DNA from: Alkalihalobacillus sp. LMS39
Lineage (GTDB): Bacteria; Bacillota; Bacilli; Bacillales; Bacillaceae_F
Reading direction: 5' to 3'
Assembly: GCF_022812285.1 (NCBI RefSeq)
Contig: NZ_CP093300.1
Coordinates: forward strand, 930,001 to 994,000
DNA length: 64,000 nucleotides
The notes under the pieces: model-generated
What the model was told of the DNA's origin: nothing
Seen by the model: the letters and a program-made list of their open reading frames with translations, nothing else
The model's database searches: none
Part shown: positions 1-8,752 of the stretch, piece by piece
How positions within the stretch are numbered: position 1 is the first letter of the stretch
Layout: each line of letters begins with the position of its first letter
Made by a program: the position numbers and the translations under genes

Positions 1-1131
1 TTTATGATTTGGGTTTTACTAGGGGCATTAGGAGTGTATATTACTGCTGATTTTGGACTTACAGCGGGTCAAGTCGGGTTAATTGTCGCTATACCCATAT
101 TAGCTGGGTCATTTTTCCGAATTGTGATGGGGGTGTTAACAGATCGTTTTGGACCAAAGAAGACCGCCATTGGTGGAATGCTCGTTACAATGATACCGTT
201 ATTATGGGGCTGGTTATTTGGACACACGGTCACCGAATTATTTCTAATCGGAATATTACTAGGGGTAGCAGGCGCGAGTTTTGCAGCGGCTCTTCCTATG
301 GCAAGTCGTTGGTATCCTCCACACTTACAAGGGTTAGCAATGGGGATTGCAGGTGCAGGAAATAGCGGAACATTATTAGCCACTTTATTCGGACCGCGTA
401 TTGCAGAGTATGTTGGTTGGAATGGAGTTTTCGGTGTTGCGATTATCCCATTAGGACTAGTGCTACTCTCTTATATATTTCTTGCCAAAGAACCGCCGAA
501 TCAACCAGCACCAAAACCTCTAAAGGAATATTTTGCTGTTTTCAAAGAAAAAGATACATTATATTTTTGCTTGCTTTATAGTGTAACATTTGGTGGATTT
601 GTCGGGTTAGCTAGCTTTTTAAGCTACTTTTTTGTAACACAATATAGCGTAAGTGGAGTTCGTGCTGGTGATTTCGTAACTTTAATTGTTGCATCTGGTA
701 GTTTTCTCCGACCTGTAGGAGGCTATATCGCTGATAAAATTGGTGGTGTTCGTTTACTTCAGTTTTTATTCATTGGTGTAGCTGTATGTATGGCAGGTGT
801 TGCATTCCTACCGCCATTAGCGTTAGTTACTGTTATTTTATTTATCGGTATGGGATGTCTTGGTATGGGAAATGGTGCTATTTTCCAACTTGTACCACAA
901 CGATTTCAAAAGGAAATTGGAATGGTGACGGGAATTGTTGGTGCTGCTGGTGGAATTGGAGGCTTTTTCTTACCAAATATTTTAGGAACATTAAAAGACA
1001 TGACAGGGACGTATGCAAGTGGCTTTATTACATTTTCCCTCATTGCTTTAGTTGCATTAGGATTACTCCTCGTTGCACAAGCAGGTTGGAGAAAGCAATG
1101 GAAATTATCAGGTGAGTCAGTAAAAATTTAA
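1..1131 (+). CDS. narK: NarK-type MFS nitrate/nitrite transporter (5' truncated by window edge)
   Basis: Major facilitator that moves nitrate and/or nitrite across the cytoplasmic membrane. The frame is open to base 1 (TTT then ATG), and the protein begins within the first membrane helix ([13 protein letters not shown]), so the first residues lie outside the window. At least 10 hydrophobic helices follow. The MFS loop motif DRFGPKK is near residue 46. Two glycine-rich nitrate-porter signatures are visible: [18 protein letters not shown] near residue 114 and [16 protein letters not shown] near 310. The family is well recognised; import versus antiport and nitrate versus nitrite cannot be told. 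The FNR-type hemerythrin promoter 1.5 kb downstream fits an anaerobic or nitrogen-oxide setting. A terminator follows directly. Confidence 0.9.
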   Translation, partial: FMIWVLLGALGVYITADFGLTAGQVGLIVAIPILAGSFFRIVMGVLTDRFGPKKTAIGGMLVTMIPLLWGWLFGHTVTELFLIGILLGVAGASFAAALPMASRWYPPHLQGLAMGIAGAGNSGTLLATLFGPRIAEYVGWNGVFGVAIIPLGLVLLSYIFLAKEPPNQPAPKPLKEYFAVFKEKDTLYFCLLYSVTFGGFVGLASFLSYFFVTQYSVSGVRAGDFVTLIVASGSFLRPVGGYIADKIGGVRLLQFLFIGVAVCMAGVAFLPPLALVTVILFIGMGCLGMGNGAIFQLVPQRFQKEIGMVTGIVGAAGGIGGFFLPNILGTLKDMTGTYASGFITFSLIALVALGLLLVAQAGWRKQWKLSGESVKI

Positions 1132-1148
1132 GACGTGTATACTACCGG

Positions 1149-1191
1149 GTGAGTCTTCTCGTATTATCATACGAAGAAGTCTCACTTTTTT
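1149..1191 (+). terminator. Rho-independent terminator after narK
   Basis: Imperfect stem GTGAGTCTTCTCGTAT / ATACGAAGAAGTCTCAC with a 4-nt loop, then a run of six T. It closes the transporter transcript. Confidence 0.85.
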
Positions 1192-1303
1192 CTTGTTCCT
1201 AAAGATTCTGTAAAAGGTGTCTGATTTTGATTCAGTTTCTTACTATGTGGTACGATAATTATGGAAGAATAAAGTGGAGAGCGGAAAGGAAGGAATTGAT
1301 AAG

Positions 1304-1513
1304 ATGGCAGAGATTAAATATGAGATAATTGAAACTTTAGGAGTGTTATCAACGTCTGCAAAGGGCTGGCAAAAAGAAGTGAATTTAATTAGCTGGAACG
1401 ACAGACCACCGAAATATGATATTCGAGAATGGGCACCGAACCATGAAAAAATGGGAAAAGGGATTACATTATCTGAAGAAGAAATTGAACAGCTAAAGAA
1501 AATATTAAAGTAG
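1304..1513 (+). CDS. PC4/YdbC-like ssDNA-binding protein
   Basis: A 69-residue protein resembling the Bacillus YdbC family (PC4/p15 transcription cofactor fold), which binds single-stranded nucleic acid. Family features are the short beta-rich N-terminal part, the motif GWQKEVNLISWNDRPPKYDIR, in which the aromatic and basic residues typical of the fold are seen, the following WAPNHEKMGKGITLS segment, and a C-terminal helix. I chose ATG 1304 because AGGAAGG lies about 11 nt upstream; an in-frame GTG at 1274 would add ten atypical residues. It is monocistronic between two terminators. The family match is good; the physiological role is not known from sequence. Confidence 0.8.
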   Translation: MAEIKYEIIETLGVLSTSAKGWQKEVNLISWNDRPPKYDIREWAPNHEKMGKGITLSEEEIEQLKKILK

Positions 1514-1515
1514 TG

Positions 1516-1558
1516 AAAAACGTCCCAAAAGGCTCATTCCTTTTGAGACGTTTCTTTT
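1516..1558. terminator. Bidirectional terminator between convergent genes
   Basis: Stem AAACGTCCCAAAAGG / CCTTTTGAGACGTTT with one mismatch pair and a 6-nt loop, with T-rich flanks on both strands. It serves the YdbC-like gene (+) and the lipoprotein gene (-). Confidence 0.85.
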
Positions 1559-1565
1559 GATGAAG

Positions 1566-2282
1566 TTATCCTTCTAATAAATCATAGTTTGTTGCATAAG
1601 TCCCTTCTCCGTATAGCATAATGATTTCGTCACTATGATAATGGATATAAGCAAGGCCAATATGTTTCCCGAAAATATAAGTTGTATCATTGACTACGAC
1701 TTCGATTGCTTTAATCTCCTCTTCACTTACATCATCAGCAGGAAGAAGAATTAACGTCGGTTGAGCGGATTCATCAGTACTAAAGTATAACCGTTGTTCA
1801 TTAGATGGTTGAGATTGAACCCACTCCACCGCTTCTTTCATTTCATTCTTGTTCGTATACGTTTCAATCGTTGCAAATTCATCACTATCTTCATAAAAGC
1901 GATGGGTAATAACAATCTTTCGCTCTTGTTCATTTATAGTAAGCAACTGATAATACTCAACCGCATATCCTTGGTGGCCTTTAGCTAACAATGCATCTTT
2001 GTTACGATGAATAATTTCCATTCCTTCCCCAAGCCCTGTTCCAGGAGAGTCGGTTTGATAAGAATCGAGTACTTTATACTCTTCGATAACTTCAGAAAAT
2101 GTTAATTGTTCGGCTTGTTCGTATGTAGTCTGCGCTTCCCCACCAGGAATACCGAGACGTTCTCCATTTTCTGTTGTTTGTTCTCGTTGGGCCGTTGTGT
2201 TTGGTTCTGTTTCATTTACTTGACCACAAGCTACGGTAAGTAAAAGAAAAGACGATATCATGATATACATAATAATTTTCAA
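1566..2282 (-). CDS. Putative lipoprotein of unknown function
   Basis: A 238-residue secreted, lipid-anchored protein. The N-terminus is a short signal peptide (MKIIMYIMISSFLLLTVACG) ending in a lipobox LTVAC, so the Cys would be acylated. A Thr/Glu-rich linker follows, then a mixed alpha/beta domain without a motif I recognise. I chose TTG 2282 because a perfect AAGGAGG sits 8 nt upstream; the longer reading from ATG 2309 would place that Shine-Dalgarno inside the gene and add nine polar residues before the signal peptide. It is alone on the minus strand and shares the terminator with its convergent neighbour. Confidence 0.75.
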   Translation of the reverse strand: MKIIMYIMISSFLLLTVACGQVNETEPNTTAQREQTTENGERLGIPGGEAQTTYEQAEQLTFSEVIEEYKVLDSYQTDSPGTGLGEGMEIIHRNKDALLAKGHQGYAVEYYQLLTINEQERKIVITHRFYEDSDEFATIETYTNKNEMKEAVEWVQSQPSNEQRLYFSTDESAQPTLILLPADDVSEEEIKAIEVVVNDTTYIFGKHIGLAYIHYHSDEIIMLYGEGTYATNYDLLEG

Positions 2283-2382
2283 AGGTGTATTCCTCCTTGT
2301 TTCTAACATCGTTCAATATTTCATTATTACCAAATGTAAAAAGAAATAGTCTAACGATATAAACGAAGGAGGGATTAACGCT

Positions 2383-2527
2383 TTACATTGAAAAGGCTTG
2401 AAGTAAATCTTCTTTTTCAGTTTCAGATAACCATTTGTTTTCGAAGAGGTCCGTGTTCTTGTTTTAATAAAGAAAGAGCTTTACATAACGGTCCAGAATA
2501 AACAGACATTCCAAATTGAAAATCCAT
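2383..2527 (-). pseudogene. Internally deleted hemerythrin-like gene remnant
   Basis: From ATG 2527, preceded by GGAGG, the minus strand encodes a 34-residue peptide starting MDFQFGMSVYSGPLCKAL and containing LLKQEHGPLRKQM, like the N-terminus of HHE/hemerythrin proteins. It stops at 2423. In the next frame the sequence reads LFENKWLSETEKEDLLQAF and ends with TAA at 2383, resembling the C-terminal end of the same family. The middle, with the other iron ligands, is missing. I read this as a deletion plus frame change. It could instead be a real 34-residue peptide, but the two-frame similarity argues against that. Confidence 0.45.
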
Positions 2528-2588
2528 AATACCGCCTCCAATAATCATCATCTCTCTATCATTTAACAGTAAAGAAAATATTCATGCC

Positions 2589-2602
2589 GTGATACGAATC
2601 AC
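2589..2602 (+). promoter_or_regulatory. FNR-type operator upstream of the hemerythrin-like gene
   Basis: GTGA-TACGAA-TCAC matches the CRP/FNR dyad (TGTGA-N6-TCACA) except for the first T. Its centre is 2595.5. With the -10 box TATAAT at 2625-2630 and a start near 2637, the centre falls at about -41.5, the class II activator position. This is a sequence-based prediction. Confidence 0.6.
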
Positions 2603-2624
2603 AGTCGTTTAAAACGGGTTACAG

Positions 2625-2630
2625 TATAAT
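2625..2630 (+). promoter_or_regulatory. -10 box of the hemerythrin-like gene
   Basis: Perfect TATAAT, 29 nt before the chosen ATG 2659. No good -35 hexamer lies 17 bp upstream, which fits an activator-dependent promoter. Confidence 0.55.
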
Positions 2631-2658
2631 AAGAGTATTGCTGGAATGGGGGAATAAA

Positions 2659-3156
2659 ATGGGGTTTTTTATTGAAGAAATCACTTATACTCAATTAATG
2701 AAACAAGCTGAGAGACAACATATAGCATTGCAACAATTAGTACTGGAGATAAGCCCGTTCATTACTAAATTACTTCAAGACTATGGCACTATACATTCCG
2801 AGCTTCATGAGTTATATTTCAATTTTCACCAATTACAGTTTGAGTTGGAGTACCATATAATAAAAGAAGAAACGGCGGTGTTTACGAAAATCAAATTATA
2901 TGAACAAACAAAAGATGCAAGCTCACTTTTGATTACTCTACAAACGATTTGTGAGTTAAGGAAAGAGTTTGAACTTATCATTGATTTACTTAAAGAATTA
3001 AGAAGAATTACGAATGGTTTCAAACCGCCTTCTGAAGTTTGCCCAACGTACAAGTTAACCTATATGAAACTAGAACATTTTGATAAAAACGTAATTGAAC
3101 ATATTAACCTTGAACATCATTTATTGTTTACACGGTTTGAAGATGAAGTAGCGTAA
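2659..3156 (+). CDS. Hemerythrin-like HHE domain protein (possible di-iron/NO-stress protein)
   Basis: A 165-residue, all-helical cytoplasmic protein like the C-terminal domain of ScdA/YtfE/RIC iron-sulfur repair proteins. Candidate metal ligands are the His of QHIALQQ, the HSELHELYFNFHQ segment, EYHIIKEE, LEHFDKN, and EHINLEHHLLF near the C-terminus. The N-terminal DUF542 domain of ScdA is absent, so this is a stand-alone hemerythrin domain. ATG 2659 is chosen: GGGGG lies 7 nt upstream, while the in-frame TTG 2638 would coincide with the predicted transcription start. The FNR-type promoter suggests induction at low oxygen. The iron-binding role is inferred from the His/Glu pattern. Confidence 0.7.
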   Translation: MGFFIEEITYTQLMKQAERQHIALQQLVLEISPFITKLLQDYGTIHSELHELYFNFHQLQFELEYHIIKEETAVFTKIKLYEQTKDASSLLITLQTICELRKEFELIIDLLKELRRITNGFKPPSEVCPTYKLTYMKLEHFDKNVIEHINLEHHLLFTRFEDEVA

Positions 3157-3208
3157 ACTATGAGGGACACTTGCACTGGCAAATAAGAAAAGCTACACTA
3201 GGAGAAAA

Positions 3209-3688
3209 ATGAAAAGGATGAGACCTTTGCCAGACATTCACCCATTATTAAAGAAATTACAAGTGAAAAGTGAAACAATGTCATTACTAGTGTTGCAAGC
3301 TCCAACTGAGTATGAAACGACAATGAAAGAGTTCGATATGACAGTTGATCAAGAAAGAAAAAATGAGACTTATGGTTTCATTCAAGTTTTTGGAATAAGC
3401 AATGAAACGATTAAAGAAGCAGCACAACAAGTGCTACCATTTTTACAAGAGGATGGACTATTGTGGTTATGCTATCCGAAGAAATCCTCAAAAAAGTATA
3501 AAGGGTCAAATTGTAGCCGGGATACGGTGGCTGCTTTGCTTGCGGAGGAAGGATTTGAACCTGTTCGTCAAATCGCGATTGATGAAGATTGGTCCGCATT
3601 ACGATTCCGCCCAGTTGATAAAATAAAAACGATGAAACGCTCATTTGCTGTTACTGAAAAAGGTAAAGCTAGGACAGAAGAGAAGTAA
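3209..3688 (+). CDS. Conserved protein of unknown function (DUF3052-like)
   Basis: A 159-residue soluble protein. The middle contains DGLLWLCYPKKSSKKYKGS and the C-terminal half GFEPVRQIAIDEDWSALRFR, a combination I associate with uncharacterised DUF3052-like proteins. No signal peptide or membrane segment is seen. An AGGAG site lies 5 nt before ATG 3209. It follows the hemerythrin-like gene by 52 nt with no terminator between, so co-transcription from the FNR-type promoter is plausible. The biochemical function is not inferred. Confidence 0.65.
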   Translation: MKRMRPLPDIHPLLKKLQVKSETMSLLVLQAPTEYETTMKEFDMTVDQERKNETYGFIQVFGISNETIKEAAQQVLPFLQEDGLLWLCYPKKSSKKYKGSNCSRDTVAALLAEEGFEPVRQIAIDEDWSALRFRPVDKIKTMKRSFAVTEKGKARTEEK

Positions 3689-3715
3689 TTTTTTAAAAAA
3701 ATATGACAGAAAATG

Positions 3716-3748
3716 AAACCCCTTTCTCCTTTGTGGAGGAAGGGGTTT
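3716..3748. terminator. Stem-loop terminator between 3.7 and 3.9 kb
   Basis: Stem AAACCCCTTTCTCC / GGAGGAAGGGGTTT around a short loop. The T tail is poor on the plus strand and better on the minus strand, so strength and direction are uncertain. Confidence 0.55.
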
Positions 3749-3889
3749 GGTGTTGTTCGAATAAATAAACTATCTGAAATATTTTAAAAAATCAGACAAA
3801 AGTGTCGAAAATTTGAAGGTTTTGGGTTAAAATGAAATTACACTACTAATTTCATAGGGATAAAATACTAAATTACACAGAGGTGAATT

Positions 3890-5674
3890 ATGAATTTACT
3901 AAGAGGGATAAGAGGGAAAATTATTATCGTTGCTGTATTAGCGCTACTCGTGCCAGGACTTATACAAGGAATAATTATGTATAATGAAATGAAAGTATTA
4001 AACTATACTTCAATTACAGGAACTGTAGATGAGTTAAAGGCACTAGATAGTTCAATAGAAAAAGTGTTTAAAGAAGCAGAAGATTTAATGACAATTACGT
4101 CACAACAAGAAGAAGTGCAGCACAAAACTTTTGCTTTTCCACAATCAACTAAACAATACACGAATATGCCAGTCGCAAACGACGATAACAAAACTGAATT
4201 TTATATCACTTATTTTGGAGAAGGCAGTCAAAATCGTTTTATTAAAAATTTATATATGGGAACAAGCGATGGGGAATTGTATTTATCACCAGAACTTCCA
4301 CCAGAAGTGAATTTAAATGAATATGACCCTAGAGAACGAGATTGGTATATGAAGGCGATGGAAAATCCAAATGAACTAGTTTGGACAGAGCCTTATATTG
4401 ATGCTGGAAGTGGAGATTCGACGGTAACATTAGCGAAGACATTAGCTAATAGTCAAGGTGAAACAATAGGCGTCCTTGCTATTGATTTTGAACTAAATGA
4501 ATTCGCCGTTTTAATGAGAGAAAACATTCAACAAAAAACAATGGTAACGTTGCTTCTAACGTTTCTCGTTGGTATTTGCGTCATCATTTGGCTAGTACGA
4601 ACGATTTCAAAGCGTATGACTATATTAAATGAAGGGTTAGAAAAAGTCGGACAAGGTGATTTACGTACTCGCATCGAACTGAAAGGAAACGATGAGTTTG
4701 CGTATTTAGGGAATAACTTTAATACAGCAATTACTGAGCTTCAAAGCTTAGCGTCAGAAGTATCAACGAATACAACGAATGTTTCTGAGATGACAGAAGA
4801 GTTAATGAAAAATATAAACTCATTCACGACTCAATCTACAGAAATCGGACAAGCGATTGAAGAAATTGCAACAGGTGCAAGTACGCAGGCCCTGTCAGCC
4901 GAGGAAAATAATCGAATGGTTTTTGAATTAGGAAGTATGGTGAAACAACTATTAGAAGATGTGAATGCCTCAGCAACACTTGCAATAGAAACAAGAAAAT
5001 TAAGCAAAGATGGCCACGAAAATGTGGAAGTGCTTGAAAAGTTATCGAAAGAAGGAACAATGAAAAACCAAGAAACATTACATGCGATTGAACTGTTACA
5101 ACAAAAATCAGCCCAAATTGGTGCCATAACAGATATGATTACGGATTTGGCTGCCCAAACAAATTTATTAGCTTTAAACGCTTCAATTGAAGCAGCAAGA
5201 GCGGGAGAGCATGGAAAAGGGTTTGCAGTTGTCGCTGATGAAGTTCGAAAACTAGCAGAACAATCAGCAAGTTCCGCAACGAATATTGCCGGGATCGTTG
5301 GCGAAATTCAAAGCGAAGTGCAAAAATCGATTTCCTCGATGGGGGAATTAAAAGAAACAATCGAAACTCAAAACGAATCAGTAAACGATACAAAAGCATC
5401 GTTTGCCCAAATATCCAAAGCCGTTCAAAATACAACAGAGAAAACAGAGAACATTGCTCAATATATTAAAGAAATTGAACTGAAAAAAGACGGCATGCTT
5501 GCCTCCATCGAAGATATGTCAGCCATTAGTGAAGAGACATCAGCAAGCACCGAACAAGTGTCGGCCACCGCAGATGAGCAAATAAAGTCAATCCAACAGC
5601 TACTAGACTTAGCCAACAACCTACAACAATCTTCTGAGTTACTACAACAACGAATTAATGAATTTAAGCTGTAA
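3890..5674 (+). CDS. Methyl-accepting chemotaxis protein with dCache sensor
   Basis: A 594-residue membrane chemoreceptor. Residues 10-30 form the first membrane helix. Residues 31-218 are an extracellular double-Cache (PDC) domain with the typical [11 protein letters not shown] and [10 protein letters not shown] segments. A second helix (about 219-239) is followed by a HAMP domain (about 240-292) and a long signalling coiled coil. The conserved hairpin tip is present ([20 protein letters not shown], then [20 protein letters not shown]). Ligand specificity cannot be read; dCache domains often bind amino or organic acids. The gene is monocistronic and ends at a strong terminator. Confidence 0.95.
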   Translation: MNLLRGIRGKIIIVAVLALLVPGLIQGIIMYNEMKVLNYTSITGTVDELKALDSSIEKVFKEAEDLMTITSQQEEVQHKTFAFPQSTKQYTNMPVANDDNKTEFYITYFGEGSQNRFIKNLYMGTSDGELYLSPELPPEVNLNEYDPRERDWYMKAMENPNELVWTEPYIDAGSGDSTVTLAKTLANSQGETIGVLAIDFELNEFAVLMRENIQQKTMVTLLLTFLVGICVIIWLVRTISKRMTILNEGLEKVGQGDLRTRIELKGNDEFAYLGNNFNTAITELQSLASEVSTNTTNVSEMTEELMKNINSFTTQSTEIGQAIEEIATGASTQALSAEENNRMVFELGSMVKQLLEDVNASATLAIETRKLSKDGHENVEVLEKLSKEGTMKNQETLHAIELLQQKSAQIGAITDMITDLAAQTNLLALNASIEAARAGEHGKGFAVVADEVRKLAEQSASSATNIAGIVGEIQSEVQKSISSMGELKETIETQNESVNDTKASFAQISKAVQNTTEKTENIAQYIKEIELKKDGMLASIEDMSAISEETSASTEQVSATADEQIKSIQQLLDLANNLQQSSELLQQRINEFKL

Positions 5675-5681
5675 CAGATAG

Positions 5682-5713
5682 AAAGACTCCCTTTTGTGGT
5701 GAGTCTTTTTTTG
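5682..5713 (+). terminator. Terminator after the chemoreceptor gene
   Basis: Stem AAAGACTC / GAGTCTTT with a 12-nt loop, followed by a T run. Confidence 0.85.
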
Positions 5714-5756
5714 TGGGAATGGGAAGGGACATTTGAATTGTGTGTTATAGGGTTCG

Positions 5757-6034
5757 ATGAAGGACAAAATAGAGTGAAAAAGAGAGAGAAGTGTCCTTCA
5801 TGAGGGGAATGAAGGACAAAACAAAGTGAAAATGAGAAAGAAGTGTCCTTCATGAGGGGAATGAAGGACAAAACAGAGTGAAAAAGAGAGAGAAGTGTCC
5901 TTCATAAAGGCGATGAAGGACAGAACAGAGTGAAAAAGAGAGAGAAGTGTCCTTCATGAGGGGAATGAAGGACAAAACAGAGTGAAAAAGAGAGAGAAGT
6001 GTCCTTCATAAGGGCGATGAAGGACAGAACAGAA
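5757..6034. repeat. Family 1 repeat array, locus 1 (52-bp period, five units plus partial)
   Basis: Left arms ATGAAGGACA start at 5757, 5809, 5861, 5913, 5965 and 6017, exactly 52 bp apart. Each unit is the left arm, a 25-bp purine-rich interior (AAACAGAGTGAAAAAGAGAG...), the right arm TGTCCTTCAT and a 7-bp linker. Seen across units, TGTCCTTCAT-N7-ATGAAGGACA is a 27-nt hairpin. 52 is not a multiple of 3, so the open frames across it are not coding. It fills the space between the chemoreceptor terminator and the sigma factor promoter region. Confidence 0.95.
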
Positions 6035-6184
6035 AGAAAATGAGTAACAAGCAAGAATAGCCATTCTACATGAATAGGTACTAGCATTCTATTTAATAGA
6101 AAATTGATTACAAAAAAATAAAAACGTTTTTCAGAAGCGTTTAGTCTAATATATAGATAGATGTTAAGAAAGAGGGAATCATGT

Positions 6185-6694
6185 ATGGAGCAATTAGTCG
6201 TCCAAGCGAAAAAAGGGAATTCGGAAGCCTTTTATGAACTCATGATATTGAACAAAGAAAAGCTATACCGGATAGCGCTCTCCTATTTAAGAAATGAACA
6301 AGAGGCCTTAGAAGCATTGCAAGAGGTAACATATCGGGCGTTTAAACAAATTAAAAAGCTAAAACAACCTTCATACTTTTCCACGTGGCTTATCCGAATT
6401 TTAATTAATTATTGCATTGATGAACAAAAGAAAAAAGGCAAAGTAATCACGTTTGCTGAGGTTGAACAACCAAGTTATCAAGACAACCATGCTTTAACAC
6501 TAGATGTTCAAATTCAAATTACAAAGCTTAGAAGTGAATATCAACATGTTCTCATTCTTCGTTACTTTCAGGACTTAACGATTCCAGAAATAGCAAGAGT
6601 GCTAGAAAAACCTGAAGGAACGATAAAAACATGGATTCACCAAGCCATAAATGAACTAAAAGGACAATGGAAGGAAGGTGACTTACGTGCCTAA
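6185..6694 (+). CDS. ECF-family RNA polymerase sigma factor
   Basis: A 169-residue extracytoplasmic-function sigma factor. Region 2 is visible as LYRIALSYLRNEQEALEALQ followed by YRAFKQIKKL and STWLIRILINYCIDEQ. Region 4 has the helix-turn-helix LTIPEIARVLEKPEGTIKTW. ATG 6185 is chosen because AGAGGG lies 8 nt upstream; the in-frame ATG 6161 has no ribosome site. The stop codon overlaps the start of the DUF4179 gene by 8 nt, the usual sigma/anti-sigma coupling. It probably recognises its own promoter, but I could not fix the -35/-10 boxes. The signal is unknown. Confidence 0.92.
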   Translation: MEQLVVQAKKGNSEAFYELMILNKEKLYRIALSYLRNEQEALEALQEVTYRAFKQIKKLKQPSYFSTWLIRILINYCIDEQKKKGKVITFAEVEQPSYQDNHALTLDVQIQITKLRSEYQHVLILRYFQDLTIPEIARVLEKPEGTIKTWIHQAINELKGQWKEGDLRA

Positions 6695-8030
6695 TGACAA
6701 AGAACGTGAAATGCTTGAAATCGCGGCAAAGTTAAATCAACAATCGCTACCAGCCAATATCAATCATTTTATTCAAGCAGGACTATACAAAGCAACGAAA
6801 GAAAAAAAGAGAAAAAGACAACAGAAATGGGTATTGCTAACGGCGAGTTTCTTCCTATTAATAATGGTGACGTCAATTCGTGTATCTCCAACATTTGCAG
6901 CTTTTGTAAGTGAAGTTCCTGGTGGTAAATGGTTAGTCGAACTTGTTCATTACGACAAAGGCTTGCAAGTCGCCATTGAACATGATTATGCAATTCCTCT
7001 TGGTGTGAGTGATGAGCATGATGGAATTAAGGTAACGGTGGAAGGGATGACAATTGATGAGGCGAGGTTAGTGTTGTTTTATTCGATTGAAAATAAAGCG
7101 GGATATTCCCATCTATCATTTGGGGAACAATTTTCAATATCACCAGACTCTTTTATCGCTGGACTAAGCTACGGTGGATTTTCTGATATTGAAAAGGAAG
7201 AAGTGGTGTATGGAACAATTGATATTAATATTCGCAATGCTGATGAAATCCCAGAGCAATTGGAGATCAAAAGCGGGATGGCAGTAGAACACAAAACGAA
7301 AGAGGGAAAAAGTGACTCGATTTGGGAGTTTGTGATTCCGGTTGAGAAAGAAGCATTTTTAGCGAAAAAAGAGACATATAAAATAGATGAAACAGTTTTA
7401 TTTGCAGAGCAGACGATTGTGATTGAACAAGCCACAATCCATCCTACATTAATGAGTTTAGAGTTAACAATACCAGAATCGAATTCCAAACATTTGTTTT
7501 CCTTTGAGGAGATAAGTGTAGTCAATGAAAAAGGAGACCGATGGAAACCTTTAACGAATGGTGTTGTAGGAAAAGAAGATGGTGAGAAGAAAACATTGTA
7601 CATGGAAAGTAGTTATTTTGCGAAGGCAAAAGAGCTTTATTTAGAAGTAACTCGAATTCGCGCATTAGACAAGAAAGATGCAAAGGTTACCGTGAACTTG
7701 AAAGAAGGAAAAATAATAGCCGGACCTGATGCCATTTCTCTCGTTGATGTAGAGAATCATTCTTCATATTCCAATTTAATTTTTCATGTAGAGTATGATG
7801 AGTTTTATGATAGAGAAGGTCAGTTTAGTATTTTTGGACATTCAGTTCAAGATAAAAACGGAAAAGAGATAGGAAGTGTTGAAGGCTGGTCAATGGCATA
7901 CACTGAAAATCCATTAGTCGTAAAACATTCATTTCCTGTTACCCACAATGGTGAAGAAGACATTATTATGATTGAACTTAGTGATTATCCTGAGCGAATT
8001 GAGGATACAATGCGAGTCCGTCTTAAATAG
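6687..8030 (+). CDS. DUF4179 membrane protein, probable anti-sigma factor
   Basis: A 447-residue single-pass membrane protein. About 45 N-terminal residues are cytoplasmic and would bind the sigma factor; one helix follows at about 47-66 (WVLLTASFFLLIMVTSI), and the rest is an extracytoplasmic beta-rich DUF4179 region. GTG 6687 is chosen because AAGGAAGG lies 8 nt before it; GTG 6678 would overlap that site. It overlaps the sigma factor gene, so translation is probably coupled. Sequestering the ECF sigma factor is inferred from context and family, not from a recognised ZAS motif. Confidence 0.85.
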   Translation: MPNDKEREMLEIAAKLNQQSLPANINHFIQAGLYKATKEKKRKRQQKWVLLTASFFLLIMVTSIRVSPTFAAFVSEVPGGKWLVELVHYDKGLQVAIEHDYAIPLGVSDEHDGIKVTVEGMTIDEARLVLFYSIENKAGYSHLSFGEQFSISPDSFIAGLSYGGFSDIEKEEVVYGTIDINIRNADEIPEQLEIKSGMAVEHKTKEGKSDSIWEFVIPVEKEAFLAKKETYKIDETVLFAEQTIVIEQATIHPTLMSLELTIPESNSKHLFSFEEISVVNEKGDRWKPLTNGVVGKEDGEKKTLYMESSYFAKAKELYLEVTRIRALDKKDAKVTVNLKEGKIIAGPDAISLVDVENHSSYSNLIFHVEYDEFYDREGQFSIFGHSVQDKNGKEIGSVEGWSMAYTENPLVVKHSFPVTHNGEEDIIMIELSDYPERIEDTMRVRLK

Positions 8031-8102
8031 TTTAACAATGAATAATCTTTTATAACTTAGTGAAAAGTAACCCTAAGTATATAAGTAATAGGGTGATGTA
8101 AA

Positions 8103-8678
8103 TTGAAGAAGATTGTTTTCCTTGTCATACTTATCTTTACCTCCCATTTTTTTGAAGAGGATAGTATGAAAATTTTCGCAATTACAATCAGTGAAGATAA
8201 AGCATATGAAGAAATGTACCCTGAAATTGGCTATAAAACAATTGAAGAAGCGGTCAAAGAATTTGAACAACATTTTGACCAAGGCTTCAAATTACCTCTT
8301 AGACTTCCACCTATAAGTTTTACTCATCATTTTGGCAGATTTAATGATTTTGAGGGTGAAATGAATGATTCTCTTGAATTGGAGTATATTCACGATAGCT
8401 CTCCAGAAAATCATTATTTTATCTTTGTTAAACCAATAAAACATAAACTTAAAATCAAAGATAAACGCATCATAAATCGATATCACTTAAAAAACGGAAA
8501 CGAGGCTGTATTTCTTACCATTTCTGAATCCATTGTTGGTCTTGCGTTTGAAAGAGATGGCTGGCAATATATGCTTAGTATTCCGAAAGCTCTTTCTAAA
8601 AAAGTAACACCAGAACGGTTAGTTGAAATAGCGAATTCAATTGATTATCCGAGTGAAAAAGAGAATTCATTAGAATAG
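8103..8678 (+). CDS. DUF4367-like protein of unknown function
   Basis: A 191-residue protein with a hydrophobic N-terminus (MKKIVFLVILIFTSHF) that may be a signal peptide or anchor. The C-terminal half (FERDGWQYMLSIPKALSKKV, then TPERLVEIANSIDYP) resembles DUF4367 domains, which often sit beside ECF sigma or anti-sigma genes. It starts at TTG 8103, with GGGTGATG upstream; ATG 8166 inside is an alternative that would give a cytosolic protein. It lies 72 nt after the DUF4179 gene in the same direction and is likely part of the same envelope-stress unit. Confidence 0.65.
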   Translation: MKKIVFLVILIFTSHFFEEDSMKIFAITISEDKAYEEMYPEIGYKTIEEAVKEFEQHFDQGFKLPLRLPPISFTHHFGRFNDFEGEMNDSLELEYIHDSSPENHYFIFVKPIKHKLKIKDKRIINRYHLKNGNEAVFLTISESIVGLAFERDGWQYMLSIPKALSKKVTPERLVEIANSIDYPSEKENSLE

Positions 8679-8705
8679 CACATTTTTTAATAAAATACTG
8701 CAAAG

Positions 8706-8734
8706 AAAGCTTGGGTTCCTCCCAAGCTTTTCTC
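8706..8734. terminator. Terminator between convergent genes
   Basis: Perfect 10-bp stem AAAGCTTGGG / CCCAAGCTTT around TTCCT, with a T-rich tail on the plus strand and an A-rich upstream side, so it may act both ways. Confidence 0.85.
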
Positions 8735-8752
8735 ATTTAAAAGAACAGCTCT

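Noticed and set aside
5757-6034. CRISPR array
   Set aside because: The 27-nt hairpin and 25-nt interval geometry looks CRISPR-like, but the intervals are nearly identical within the array instead of unique, and no cas genes are near.
5458-6087. Long reading frames on the minus strand across the repeat array
   Set aside because: They arise from the 52-bp repeat, which is not a multiple of three, have no ribosome sites and show repeat-derived low-complexity protein.
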